From positions 260,001 to 324,000 of the forward strand of contig JAFEMH010000934.1 of assembly GCA_022495995.1 (NCBI GenBank): a stretch of DNA of 64,000 nucleotides, given 5' to 3'. Positions within the stretch are counted from its first letter, which is position 1. Each line of letters starts with the position of its first letter. Shown here piece after piece: positions 21,670-33,583 of this stretch. The notes beneath the pieces were generated by a model. It saw only the letters and a program-made list of their open reading frames with translations, was not told where the DNA came from and searched no databases. This DNA is from Adenophora triphylla var. japonica (taxonomy: Eukaryota > Streptophyta > Magnoliopsida > Asterales > Campanulaceae). Both the position numbers and the translations under genes were made by a program.

Positions 21670-22452
21670 TGATGATGCCAAAATCGTCAAATCAGCCCAA
21701 ATCCAAGCGTTCGGATGCTCCGGAGATTGCAAGGCCTGAAAATAAGAGAAAACACGTAAACTAAGCCGGGGCGACTCCGGCTAAAGGCCCTCCGGCGTGA
21801 GAGTAAGTTCACGGTTTATGATTAAGAAACTAAATTGACAGAGTTTCTATATGTAAAAAAGTAACGTACCAAATAATAAGCCATATGACTTGTATTTATA
21901 GGGATGGATTGATGGAATCCATGTATAATTGAACTTATAAAGAGATAGGATATAATCCTAGGAGAATTATATCTGTTAAGAAGTCCTTGTTTGACTTGAA
22001 TTGATGTAGTTGGTTACAATCCTGATTGGATCGTGACTATTGAATCCTTGTTTGAATAGGATTGTACGATCTGCTAGCCGGAACGCCGAGGTGCATGAAT
22101 GTTTTATCTCGGTATTGGCAAGTAAGCCGAGATGCGTGATTCTGCTTCCTCGTAATTTGATGATGGGCCGACATGTGAATATGTCGGGGTGAACGATTCT
22201 GTCTCCTCGTCATTTGATGATATGCCGAGGTAAGAACTTTTCTCTCCTCGTCAATTGTGACGTCTCGGAGTATGATGAGCAAAGTATGAAGAGCCCGTGG
22301 TTGATATAAGGCCGAGGAGATGATCCTCGGCATACGAGGAGGGTACCTCGGCCCTTGTAATTTGTGCATTGATACTTATATATTGAATTATGGCCCAATC
22401 CATTTGGACCCAACTCGGGCAAGCCCGTATTCGTATCTCGGTTTATACTGTT

Positions 22453-22454
<2 letters not shown>
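21670..22454 (-). repeat. 5' LTR of the Tat-like element
   Basis: Starts TGATGATGCC and ends CTGTTCA on the + strand; 785 bp. It contains a reverse-strand TATA-like TATAAATACAAG (about 21900). It is nearly identical to 7638-8406 apart from the 13-bp indel, so insertion is fairly recent. Confidence 0.95.

Positions 22455-22528
<74 letters not shown>
22455..22528. repeat. (TA)n microsatellite, right flank of the Tat element
   Basis: Pure TA begins at the last base of the LTR and ends at TATTGATTG. It mirrors 7537-7637. Confidence 0.95.
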
Positions 22529-22530
<2 letters not shown>

Positions 22531-23640
22531 ATTGTTTAGTTATTCTCTTACTTTTGGTTAGCAAAGGAGCAGCTGCTAGCTCTTAAGCATGGTTACTTGT
22601 GGCATTAGGTCAGACGGAGTCGTATATGATCCTTGTTCTTCTTGACTCAAGGACAACTTCTTCAATCTTGATGTGTTTATTTATACTTGAATTATAAGAG
22701 TTGTAATATAAAAATTATCAGATTAATTTTCGGCTATTTGGTTGAAAATATTGTCTTATATTTATAATATAGCTATAAGAGTTATAATGTGTCGTATAAA
22801 TTATCAGATTGGTTCATTGCTATTATTGGAATTTTTAATTTTTTTTATTGAGAGGTGAATTTATCTTATAGTTCAGCAATTATATATAAACTATGAGATA
22901 ATTTGTGGCTATTATTGAATTTTTTGATATTTTGTATTCAAATAATTGTCTCATAATAAGTTATTTTACCGGGGTTTAATAATGTGAAAAATGAAAAAAA
23001 AAAAAATTACTCTTATAATTCAAGTATGAGAGACAAGGGGCATCAGTGAGATTTTCAATCTTCCGTGTCCTACATTGGATTTAAATATCACCTGCAGGGT
23101 TCTAAGATGACAAGCCCTTGTTTATGCCGAATTTGGAATTTGTTTCTTGGGTGATTGTTAATACCAAGTTTGTGGTAGTGGTGGTACATGAATGGTGGTG
23201 ACAGTAGTGATGGTGGTGCTTCCATGGTGAGGAAGATGGTTGGGACGGTAAAATTGAACATTATTTAAAGTTTCACCGCTCTTCCGCGGACATTTTCACA
23301 ACAAATATTTTTAAGAATAATTGTTTGATAATTTACATTTTCACAACCTTAAACTTACACATCAGCTAACTTTTAATGGGTTAATAATGCCAACTCAACT
23401 TTTTAATGACATCATCGTCATTGTGCCAGTCATTGTGCCACATACGCATATTTAATGGAGATTTTGATGAAACTTGGACGGAATAATAACATGGAACATT
23501 CAATATTAAAACAAATAAAAAAAAAAAAGAAGTTGGTGACCAATATGTAAAAAAGGTCAGTGGCCTTTGAGGTAACTCTGAACTTAGAATACCTGTTTGA
23601 AGGTCAAGAGGGAACTATGTGCACATTTTGATCACCAAGG
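22529..23640. other. AT-rich intergenic DNA, no gene
   Basis: Diverged internal repeats of about 100 bp (AAATTATCAGATTRATT..GCTATT) run from 22690 to 22960. No coding or structural feature beyond this. Confidence 0.5.
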
Positions 23641-23883
23641 GGGTTGCGAGAGGGAGGGATAGCACGATCAGAAACGAGCTCAAAATTGGGGGAGAAGAAA
23701 CAACAGAGCTAAATCAACACACCTTTAATGACACTAACAATCCATGTTAGAGTAGGAAATATATCATGAGCTACAAGAGCTTGTAGATTTTGTTGGGGTT
23801 AGTTTCATCATAACAACAATTCACTCCTCCAAACAAGAGTTATTAAGTTACTTCAACAGTTAGTTGGAAACACTGAACTGAGA

Positions 23884-23920
23884 GGGATAGGGATAGGGAT
23901 AGGGATAGGGATAGGGGGAG
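23884..23920 (+). repeat. (GGGATA)n hexanucleotide microsatellite
   Basis: Five to six perfect GGGATA units followed by GGGGGAGG. It lies downstream of the NFD6-like gene. Confidence 0.9.
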
Positions 23921-24244
23921 GAGCAGGGAGGGAACTAAAACCTTAAGATGAAGCATGACTTCCATATCTCAACAAAGGCAGCACCAACCAGTCATTCAGG
24001 ATCCTGCACAACATTTCATCAACTATAATACGAACAAAGAAAACAAATAAGAGCATATTAGACACGAAAACAGACGGACCCAAATCAGATTCATGACTAT
24101 CAGACAGTATGCATGCAGATCAAGTGATAAAATGTTTGTAGGGTCTTAATGTGGAAAGAGAGAGGAACACCCAATGAATATCCTTAACAAAATCTATAGC
24201 CACGAATCTTGAAGAAAAACTTGCTCGTATCCCTTGCGCATTCA

Positions 24245-26622
24245 TCATGCATCATCGTTGCAAGCTGGTTAATATACAATATATTAGTTATTTATATTCA
24301 TCTTATTACCTAACAACTGAAATATGTAAGATCTACATAACATGAAACAGAAACAGAAATAGGAATGTTGAAAAAAAAAAAGAGAGAGAGCAGAAGGTAG
24401 TCAATATATGTTTGGAAGTTCCACCGACAACTTGGCTTCTTCTAGAACTCGTGCAAAAGCATCAACCTGTAAATAGAACGTAGAAATTTCTACATAATTT
24501 TTGCTCGGATCTCCCGCATAATCATCACACATCATCATTGCAAGCTGGTTTAATAAAGATAATATTAATAAGTTTGTCTCACCAATGGTGACTTCATCTC
24601 AAAGGAGGTATTGAAAATGTGGCACTAATAATTTCATCTTTCGAATCCAGGACCATCAAATCATTGGAAAGAAGATAATGTAGAAGAAAGACCAGTTCAT
24701 TAAGTCAGACACATGTACCCCTTAGGCACTTCCACATGTAAAATAAACATATCCTCAAATAGATCTTTAAAGTAACGGTTCAAAATTATCGCTGTACGTC
24801 ACATAAATCCATGTCTGTTATTGTTCTAAAGAAAAGTTGACAGTCCTAATGGTAACCATAAGTATTCAATACGCTTGAAAGCTTCAAATGTAAACAAATC
24901 CAAGTCACTCCATCTTTGTGTCTCGGTCTTCATCTAGTCTTGTCAACGCCTACAACAGGAGAAATGAAGCATGGACTACTTTATCAAACAAATACTAGGC
25001 CAAAGAACTTGAAAATTAAACTTAAATCTAAGAAGGAAAAACAAAACATCGAGGACTTGTTAGACATTATATACAGACAAAACTTCTGTTCAATGAAAAG
25101 GTGGAGAAAGAGAACAAGGAAAGACAAAATGAGGAAGTTGCTACCTTAACCTAACATCTCAGTTCCCTGATGTAAAGGGGATATGAAAATTACAAGCAGT
25201 TGCTTTACACCACTAAAAGAATGGCACATTCTATTAAATACTAACTTACCAGGAAAGAGAGACGAAAGTACATGAAGGAAGGCCCTACAATGGTTCGCTA
25301 GATACCTAAATTAAGAAGAAAACCCAATGGTTAGGATTTAGGAAACCAATCCACCAGAACAACTTTGGCGAATTCAAGGAAATGATACATTGAAATAGAT
25401 ATCCAAAACCACAATGGTTCATGGGAGAAGAAGATCACAAACTATATACGCTTGAGGTGATAAAAACAATCTCCAGCAATTGGTCGAAATAGTAACAAGA
25501 ATCTGAAACATGATTTTGTTAAGGAGAGAGACTATTACAACAATCCAGTACATTAGGAATAATCCAAAGATCTTACTTTTGTTTATATATTGATTACAAG
25601 TTTCACTAGAGAGAAAATATAATTGAAAAATAGTTGAGATTTGAATCTCAATTCAGAAACATGACATTTTCTGGGAAACGCTAAAATGGGAGGTGGGACT
25701 CTTTGTTATTTGGGACACCAGGTTCCTAGAATTTTAGTGAAGTATCATTCTGTAACTGAATCAACATTTTAAATTTGAGAACCAAGAAACCATTTGTGCA
25801 AATGAAGAGGAGATTCTGTTAAAACAAATACAAAACAGAAAAGAAAAGAAAAGAAAAGAAAAGAAAAGAATAGAATAGAAGAAGATGAGGACAAAGAGTA
25901 CTGAAACAAAGAGCAAGCTGCAGAGCATGTGACAATGTGTGACTGATTTGAGCAACTCACAGGAATCACAAAAATGTAATATGACGATTGATGTCCAAAT
26001 GAAAATCTAAAAGTTGAATCAAAGGGTCATCCAGCATCAATATGGGCAAGATAAATTACATAACAGATGTAACTAAAGTAGACAAAGGATCCTAGTAAAG
26101 ATATCCCAGCTGACATGTAATGCATTTGATTGGTTTGTCTGTGAGCCCCCATTAAACTTACTTTCTTTTGGTCAATACTCGGTTACATGCTTGTCTTTAT
26201 CCCCACCATATGATTCCCTAGAAAGAAACATCAGTCTAGAAGGTATCTCTAAACTGCACACTTCAGATTGCTATTTCTCGGCTTTTACTATCCTTCGGTT
26301 CTGAGTCCTATAATGTTGAACTGTACACAATTAGTCTGTTTGTGTGCTACTATCTACACATATACATAGAGACTCAATATCACTGTGGAGCAGTATCGAC
26401 ATGGAATAATAGAGGACCTAAAGTAGAATCCAGTATTAACAGAGAAACTAGACAATCAGAAACGAAAATTTTCAACATTGTTTACACATTGCATTCCAAA
26501 ATTCAGAATCATATAACTTATAGGAACCACAAAATGTTTAACATGTTGTCAATCCAGCACAGAATTATGTGCAAGAATATTTCAAAAAATACAAATAGGA
26601 TTCAGATTTCATATAGCTTAAC

Positions 26623-26670
<48 letters not shown>

Positions 26671-29600
26671 GTTGGTAAAATGATTTACCTTCTGGGAGCC
26701 AACCGTAACCAACACGAGATAGAGTAAGCATAGAAGTCATCAACGCTGAAGCAGTTGCTGTGTGAAAAGGTTGCATCGAATCGAGACAAGCACTCATCTC
26801 AGCTGGGCAACTTCAAAACACACAAGTACACCATTACATTTCTAGTATAAATACATATACAAAGTATACATAAATATATTTCATGTCTAAACCCTTCATT
26901 GTGTAAAATTTTTAGAGTATTTTATCGTTCCTTCAAACAACAAAACATCACTACAGATATATGGATAAAGATTTCTTTCTGGCAGTTAATCACATTAAAA
27001 ATTTCAAATTTTGTATTCACTCTCTTTCATGATATAAGACTGTAGGTGCTTTCTTACAATTAAGTTTGCAGATAAATTGGTGTCAACAATGGAGACATGA
27101 TTCAAAATAACAGCTGAATTGAAGAAAGGAATTCATACATCTCTGAACTTGGGAGAGAGAATACACATAGTTGCACACAGTGAAATACGGAAACAAACTC
27201 TCTTAACTAACTACCGAGTCGTTGTAACAACCCTATATACTATGCCTAATTACAATACTAATATGACAAATTACAATTATGCCATTCAACAAGCCATGTT
27301 TGAATTCCTGAGCACCTTGAACCACAGTGTTGATATTGGCATTCATCATGTGTGTGTTGGCTTCATTATCTCGAACACCCCTCCCACAAGTTGAGGGGGG
27401 AAATGTTTGAAACCCCCAACTTGCTAAGCATGGACCAATGAGGAAATGAACCCAAAGATTTAGTAAAGATATCAGCAAGCTGGAGTCGAGTAGAAACATA
27501 AGTAGGAATGAGCAAACCAGATTGCACCTTCTCACGGACAAAGTGAAAATCTAATTCGATGTGTTTTGTTCGAGCATGATACACTGGGTTCGAAGCAATG
27601 GCGATGTCAGCAGCACTATCACAGAAAACATTAACTGGAAGAGAAATGTGAATGCCAAGATCAGCAAGGAGAGATTGCAACCATAAAATCTCACAACTAG
27701 TAGCAACAGCACGATACTCGGCTTCAGCTGATGATCGAGGTACCACGTTTTGTTTCTTGGAGTGCCAAGACAACAAGGATGTGCCCGAGAACATACAAAC
27801 CAGTGACTGATTTTCGATCAGTAGGATCTCCTGCCCAATCACCATCGCAATAGGCCTTAAGAACAAACTCATTATGCCTTGAGAAGAAAAGACCCTGACC
27901 TGGAGTACCTTTGACATATCTAAGGACTCTATGGAGGGAGAGCTTTGAGATGAGGTTCTCTTGGGTCATGAACAAACTGACTAAGAACATGTGCAGCAAA
28001 GGCTAGATCAGGTCTAGTAACAGTCAAATATATAAGTTTGCCAACTAGCTGCCTGTACAAACTGGGATCAGCAAGAGGAGAACCTTGAGCAGCCAATAAC
28101 TTGGTATTACGATCAAGAGGAATACTGAGAGGTTTGGCATGAAGTAAACATGCACTATCAACTAAATCCAAAGCATATTTTCTTTGATTTAGATGAATCC
28201 CTGTGCTAGATTGTAAGACCTCCAAACCAAGATAATATTTAATGAAGCCAAGGTCCTTTATGCTGAATTGAGCATCTAAATAAGACTTGAGAGACTGCAC
28301 AACATGAGAGTCATTGCATGTGACCAATATATCATCTACATACACCAAGACAACAGTAAAGGCGGTTATCAGACTTTAAAGAAAACATAGAATAATCAGC
28401 ATGAGACTGTGTATACCCCAAATGAAGAAGAGCAGTAGTAAGCTTAGCAAACCACTGTCTTGATGCCTGTTTCAAACCATACAAACTTTTGCCCAGTTTG
28501 CAAATCATACCCTTGAGGAAGATCCATGTAAACTTCCTATTCTAACTCACCATGCAAAAATGCATTATTGACATCCAATTGATAAATGGTCCAACCTTTA
28601 ACTGCAGCAAGAGATAACAAACATCTGACAGTAACCATTTTCACGACAGGTGCAAATGTCTCTTGGTAATCAATACTTTTATTTTGTGTGTAACCCTTAG
28701 CCACTAATCTAGCCTTGAATCTCTCAATGTAGCCATTAGAGTGATACTTCACTTTGTAAACCCATTTGCAGCCTACAGTCCTTTTGCCGGAAGGTAACGG
28801 AACTAATGACCAAGTGTTGTTGGATTCCAAAGCTTTAATTTCATAATTCATGGCTTTCACCCACCTCTGATCTTTCACAGCTTGAGCATAGTTTCTACGT
28901 TCAGTCACACTAGCTAATGCATTAATGAAGTGAAGGGAAGAATGAGAACAATTATGATAAAAAATGAAATGATTGATGTCAAATTTAGAAACAGCGAACA
29001 CAAGATAGTCATTGAATTTGGAAGGAGGGTGTCTAAGTTTGTTAGACACTCTAATGGGGACAGAAGTAAGTGGATTAGCAATGGGAGGAGGAGGAGGAAT
29101 CACAGTAGGATATGAGTCATGATCAGAAGTGGAAACATGAGCAGGTTGAGGAAGAAGTGGGCATTACAGGAATAGGATAAGGATCATCAATTGGCCAAGG
29201 CAACTCATCCTGTGATTGTAAAGAATCAGAAGAAGAAGAGAAAGAAAAACAGGACTCATGAAACACATGTCTTGAAACAAAAACTTGATGTGAATCAAGA
29301 TTATATAAGGTGGATCCCTTTTGACCAAATGGCTAACCCAAGAAGATGCACTTGATTGCCCTAAGAGTAAATTTATCTGAGGGGTGTGTTAAAGCAAAGC
29401 AAAGACACCCAAAAGTTTTAATGTGATCATAAGAAGGATTAATATTGTAGAGGAGCTCAAAAGGAGTTTTAAACTTGGTTGCACTGGTGGGAGCCTGTTA
29501 AAAAGGTAGGTAGCAGTGAGAAGAGAATATTCTCAAAACTCAATTGATAAAAAAGCTTGAAACCTGAAAGCCCTAGCAATATTCAAAATACTCTGGTGTT

Positions 29601-32600
29601 TCCTTTTAACAACCCCATATTGTTGGGGAGCATCAACACATGAACTAAAATGGAGAGTACTAAGGTTAGCAAGAAAGGGCCTAACATCTTGATTGAAAAA
29701 CTCAGTCCCATGGTCCGTTATTCTGACAGATTTTATGATGGTTTTGAAATGAGTGTGAACAAACTTATAAAAGGATTTGAGAAGATCAAAAACAAGACAT
29801 TTACTAGGCATGAGATATGTCCAAACACTCCTAGAGAAGCTGTCCACCAAAGTCAGGAAGTATTTGCAACCATTTAGAGTAGGAATCCTATAAGGACCCC
29901 ATAGATCACAGCGTACCAGTTGAAAACAATAGTTTAATGGAACTAATGGGAAAAGGAATTTTATGTTGCTTAGCAAGAGGACAAATAGTACAGTGAGATA
30001 TGTATTTAGTACAAGTATCATTGGAAGCTAAATGTTTATACAAAACAGGAATTTTCAACAGAACATCAAACATCAAGAGAACAATGTCCCAATCCCTTAT
30101 GCCAAATAGCATAATTAGAAGAACTACTAAGAGCATTAACAAAAGAAGAAGAAACAACATTTCCATGAAGCAAATACAGTACATTATTCAGTTCCCGAGT
30201 AGCAATGACTTTCATTTGTAGTTGGTCCTGGAAAGTGCATAAGGATTTAGCGAAGGAAACATTGTAATCACTAAAAGAATTTTAGAAATAGAGAGAATAT
30301 TGAAGTGAAACAAAGGCACATGATATTGTGTATGGTCAGATTGGGAGTGATATGGACAGAACCAACTTTTGTAACAGTAGTGAGATGATGACCATTAGGC
30401 AAAGATAACTGAATGGGATTAGGAAGATCAGTAATAGAATGCATTAGAGAAAGAGAGTAACAAGTGTGATCAGTAGCACCCAAGTGTGTGCAAAACAGAG
30501 AGAAGCAGCAAGTGTGTAAGATGGGATAAGGTCATAGTTGTTAAAAGGCGAAAGGCAGGCGAGAAGTTCCTAGAAAAGGCGAATGGCAAGGCGGTTGAAA
30601 GGCGGACGAAAGGCGAGCAAGGCATTGAAGTAGAACAAAAGGAATAGTAAAATAATATATATGTAAAATATATTAAACAAAGCTTAAACATGTTAAAAAC
30701 AAGAATTTTGCATTAGATAAGGGTCACGATTTCACATGAAATATCAACTTAACATAACTAAAACACCCAAAAGTGAGAATTCTAATACAAAAAACACATT
30801 TCATGTTTAAAAAATGTGTTCAAATCAGTAAACAATTAGTCATTTAAAAGCGTGAATATGTGAATTTTAAGACAAAAAACACATTTATCATACTTATTTT
30901 CTTTTGATTACTCGAGAGAAATTACGAATATCTTTGTTTTTCATGCGCGCCACAAGCTATCTTTACCCCTATGTTTTCCCAAAACAACCCATTAGGTAAG
31001 TTAAATTATTCAAAACTAAAATTACAAAATGGTCTAGCTTAACACTACACATACGCCTATTATGTCTTTTAACAAAGGCAGACTCCTTACGCCCAGCCTC
31101 TCGCCATAACCAAGAAACGTCTCGCCTGGCCTAAAGGCACACAACAGCCTGCCATAAAACCAATAAAGGCGCCAAAACGGTGAGGTGAGCGAGAGAGGCA
31201 CTAGCCTTTCGCGACTATAGATAAGGTCACACCTGCCATGTGGTCACTCCAACTCCAGATGACAAGCTGGAAAGATGATCCTCAGGTGTGTCTTTAGCCT
31301 TGATCATTGTCGTGAGTTGATTAATCTGTGATTGCAACTGCTCAAACTCGAAAGTTGTTTGCCTCTTTTGTTGTTCAGAACTAGATTGCATTATATTGGG
31401 GTTGCTTGGACCGGCATTATCTTGGGGTTGCATGGACCGGCTGTGGAGTGTTTGTCTTGACCTCTAGTAAACTTCCCTCTATTCAAACGGTGAGCAGGAT
31501 GACTAAAGGGAAACCCATTTAACTTGTAACATTTGGACTTTGTATGGCCTTCCTTTGAACAATAATTGCAGAAAACACCCTTTTTGAACTTTGAAGATTG
31601 AGATTTGTTTCCAGGTTGATATGATGCAGCTATGTAGATTGGAAAGGGACTACTGAGATTAGCATTAGAGATCTCTGCTGCCATTGAAATATTCTCATGG
31701 ATATAACCTTATCTTATGGTCTCTTCTTGCCTAACCATAGAGTGGGCTTCTCCTACGCTTGGTAAAGGTTTCATCCTCAGAATTTGACCCCTTATATGAA
31801 TAAAGTTATCATGGAGGCCCATCAAAAATTGCATCAATTTCTTCCTTTGTTCTCGCTCCTGAGCCTTAAAAGAACCACATGTGCAATTGCTACAAGTGCG
31901 GGATGTGATAGTGTCCAGATCATTACTTTATGCCAATAACCTTTCATGTTGTGATAATAGGATTCACCATAAGACTGTCTCTGTTCTAGACAGCGAAGAA
32001 TGCTCGCGAAACGTTGACTGAGTTCACTCCTTACAGTGGAGGCAGACATAACATAACATAGACTGCTACTAATTGACTCATTTACGACATTGAATATCCA
32101 CGAAATGACCATATCATTAGCTCTAGCCCATAGATTGTAGGTCATAGAATTTCTATCAGGTACTACAAAAGTGCCATCAACTAAACAAATTTTGTTCTTA
32201 GCAGAAAGAGCTATTTCCATTGATCTCTTCCACGCACTCTAATTGTCACTACCAGAGAGTTTAACAGAAACGAGAATCAGACCTGGATGATCATTGTTAT
32301 GCAGAAACAGTGGATGCATATTCGAATCCAAACCGATCTCCATTGTAGAAGAGCTGGAGGAGGAGTTTGAACTAGAATTTGTGGTCGCAGCACAGAAGCC
32401 ATGGGAATTTGACTATGCAATGTAGAGAAATCGAATTAGAAGAAGAAAAATTGGGCGGTCTTGGAGAATCATGCCCTAATTTGAACAAAATGCACAGAAA
32501 TTGAATGATACAGTTACGCGAAGCAAGATCATACGCTCTGATACCATGTCAACAATGAAGAATCATGATCAAGATAACAGCTGAATTGAAGAAAGGAATT

Positions 32601-33162
32601 CATACATCTCTGAACTTGGGAGAGAGAATACACATAGTTGCACACAGTGACATACGGAAACAAACTCTCTTAACTAACTACCGAGTTGTTGTAGCAACCC
32701 CTATATACTATGCATAATTACGATACTAATATGACAAATTACAATTATGCCATCAAGTCCAAACGCCATCGTTTCCTCTATCAATTGTCTTATTCAAACA
32801 ATTCATCAAGCCATGTTTGAATTCCTGAGCACCTTGAACCACAGTGTTGATATTGGCATTCATCATACGTGTGTTGGCTTCATTATCTCTAACAGTTGTC
32901 TGTTAAATGTTACTTGTACAAGTGATTGACTTGATTTGTTCAGAAATTGAAAAAGGATAGACCTAATAGCTCTGTGTGCGTGGTTAGTAATTGTTAAGTA
33001 CCTGAAGATGCGATGGGAGGTGAGAGGCTTTCTGGTGGCGAATCGAAAAGTGGAACTGGAGCTAGCAGCTTTGGCCTCGGAAGTGACCCTAGCCGCCGCG
33101 CTACGGACGGAGGATGACCGGAAAACGGATCTGGCAGCAGAAGCAGCAGCGGCCGATGCCAT
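24245..33162 (-). CDS. NFD6-like small mitochondrial protein (NUCLEAR FUSION DEFECTIVE 6 family)
   Basis: Small plant protein of a family annotated as NFD6-like and targeted to mitochondria; exact role unknown. Exon 1 (33162-33002) encodes an Ala/Ser/Arg-rich, acid-poor presequence [20 protein letters not shown] ... SHRIF, donor CAG|GTACTT. Exon 2 (26810-26689) continues in phase with [18 protein letters not shown], then [20 protein letters not shown], then LPE, donor AAG|GTAAAT. The last exon adds ACNDD and one residue. Two alternatives exist: 24544-24525 (ending ACNDDV) and 24264-24245 (ending ACNDDA). The protein is about 99 residues. Intron 1 is 6.2 kb because it holds a copia element (27081-32894); without it, it would be about 0.38 kb. 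Nothing in the exons is broken, so the gene may still work. The family name rests on my recall of the conserved block. Confidence 0.72.
24525..24544 (-). other. Alternative terminal exon 3a of the NFD6-like gene
   Basis: Coding part of a duplicate last exon. The acceptor AACCAG precedes CTTGCAATGATGATGTGTGA, which joins in phase 1 to exon 2 and reads Ala-Cys-Asn-Asp-Asp-Val-stop. It lies about 280 bp before the homologous exon 3b, and their 3' UTRs are similar over about 55 bp (TTGCTCGGATCTCCCGC versus TTGCTCGTATCCCTTGC). Confidence 0.65.
25837..25870 (+). repeat. (AAAAG)n microsatellite in intron 2
   Basis: About six AAAAG units. The surrounding intron 2 (24545-26688) holds no other recognised feature. 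Confidence 0.9.
26627..26668 (+). repeat. (GA)n microsatellite at the start of intron 2
   Basis: About 21 uninterrupted GA units, 21 bp from the exon 2 donor. On the transcribed strand it is a CT tract. Confidence 0.95.
27081..27377 (-). repeat. 3' LTR of the intronic copia element
   Basis: Starts TGTCAACA and ends TCGAACA on the + strand. It matches the 5' LTR except that a block between ATTATGCC and AAGCCATG is missing. The adjoining reverse-strand purine tract is TTGTGGGAGGGGTG (27378-27391). Confidence 0.9.
27366..29103 (-). pseudogene. Copia RT and RNase H
   Basis: RT enters at 29103-28537 with [39 protein letters not shown], and the RLVAKGYTQ and [11 protein letters not shown] blocks ending in AFLHGELE. 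A break around 28.35-28.54 kb follows. The palm resumes at 28348 with [10 protein letters not shown] (catalytic Asp pair), [14 protein letters not shown] and then [19 protein letters not shown]. RNase H at 27999-27390 has [44 protein letters not shown] and ADIFTKSLG. At least three frame changes are needed, so it is inactive. Confidence 0.9.
29533..30483 (-). pseudogene. Copia protease remnant, GAG-preintegrase region and integrase
   Basis: The reverse strand from 30483 reads [11 protein letters not shown]..., the usual stretch after the copia protease catalytic site, with [18 protein letters not shown]. Next is an integrase zinc region around 30184-29980 ([22 protein letters not shown]). The integrase core starts at about 29930 ([36 protein letters not shown]) and continues to [13 protein letters not shown], with a damaged third motif near 29620. 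The domains are in different frames. 29104-29532 contains the integrase C-terminal remnant without a long frame. Confidence 0.82.
30535..31219. mobile_element. MULE-like non-autonomous DNA transposon inside the copia element
   Basis: 685 bp bounded by imperfect inverted ends, left TAGTTGTTAAAAGGCGAAAG and right (reverse complement) TATAGTCGCGAAAGGC. It is flanked by a perfect 10-bp direct repeat GATAAGGTCA (30525-30534, 31220-31229), near the 9-bp size made by Mutator-like transposases. The subterminal regions repeat the word AAAGGCG. No coding region. Confidence 0.8.
31391..32220 (-). pseudogene. Copia gag with zinc knuckle
   Basis: The capsid part at 32220-31834 includes [35 protein letters not shown] and SELSQRFA. 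After a frame change the nucleocapsid at 31684-31391 has the CCHC knuckle [21 protein letters not shown]. This matches the UBN2/retrotransposon Gag layout. 32221-32530 is the leader towards the PBS. Confidence 0.85.
32535..32546 (-). promoter_or_regulatory. Primer binding site of the copia element
   Basis: Reverse strand TGGTATCAGAGC is the canonical plant copia PBS complementary to the 3' end of initiator tRNA-Met. It directly abuts the 5' LTR. Confidence 0.95.
32547..32894 (-). repeat. 5' LTR of the intronic copia element
   Basis: Starts TGTCAACA and ends CTCTAACA on the + strand; 348 bp. It carries a block of about 50 bp (ATCAAGTCCAAACGCCATCG...) that is absent from the 3' LTR. Confidence 0.92.
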
Positions 33163-33575
33163 TTTTTTATGAAATTGAGGGGTTTTGGACTTTTGGTGGG
33201 TTTTCTGAATGAAACAGCCTAAAGCTAAAACCTTCTTTGGCCGGGCCGGGTCGGGCGCGCATATTGCTCAGTTCCCAATAATACTTTCATCATAAACAGT
33301 TCAATCTAAAATATAGTGTAGTATTTGCATTATTTCTAGAATTCACAATAACAATTTCTCCTACCAATACTATTTTATTCATAATTCTTAATTAAAACCA
33401 AGTATTAGTTTATATTAAACATTATACTTATGAGATCGACCCGAATTTGCCTTTTATATACTACATCAACACCGTTCACTTACAGTATTAAAATAACCTG
33501 TTAGATTTTGGCTTAATACTATCCCCATGTATCATAAAAAAGTTTTGCAACAATGTCATATGCAAGTTATCTATT
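33163..33575. other. 5' flank of the NFD6-like gene
   Basis: Promoter and 5' UTR region on the reverse strand. The leader up to the ATG is C/A-rich (AAAACCCACCAAAAGTCC). No clear TATA box was chosen. AT-rich beyond 33280. Confidence 0.4.
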
Positions 33576-33583
33576 GGCACGGA

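Larger units (their letters stand above)
27081..32894 (-). mobile_element. Ty1/copia retrotransposon in intron 1 of the NFD6-like gene
   Basis: Element of 5.8 kb on the reverse strand, the same orientation as the host gene. LTRs: 5' at 32547-32894 and 3' at 27081-27377, colinear apart from an indel of about 50 bp. PBS matches initiator tRNA-Met; PPT GTGGGAGGGG lies next to the 3' LTR. It encodes gag, protease, integrase, RT and RNase H in order, all with frameshifts. Style ([20 protein letters not shown]) resembles the Ale lineage. No clean TSD: flanks ATTGG and GTTGT agree at only three of five bases. Confidence 0.9.
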
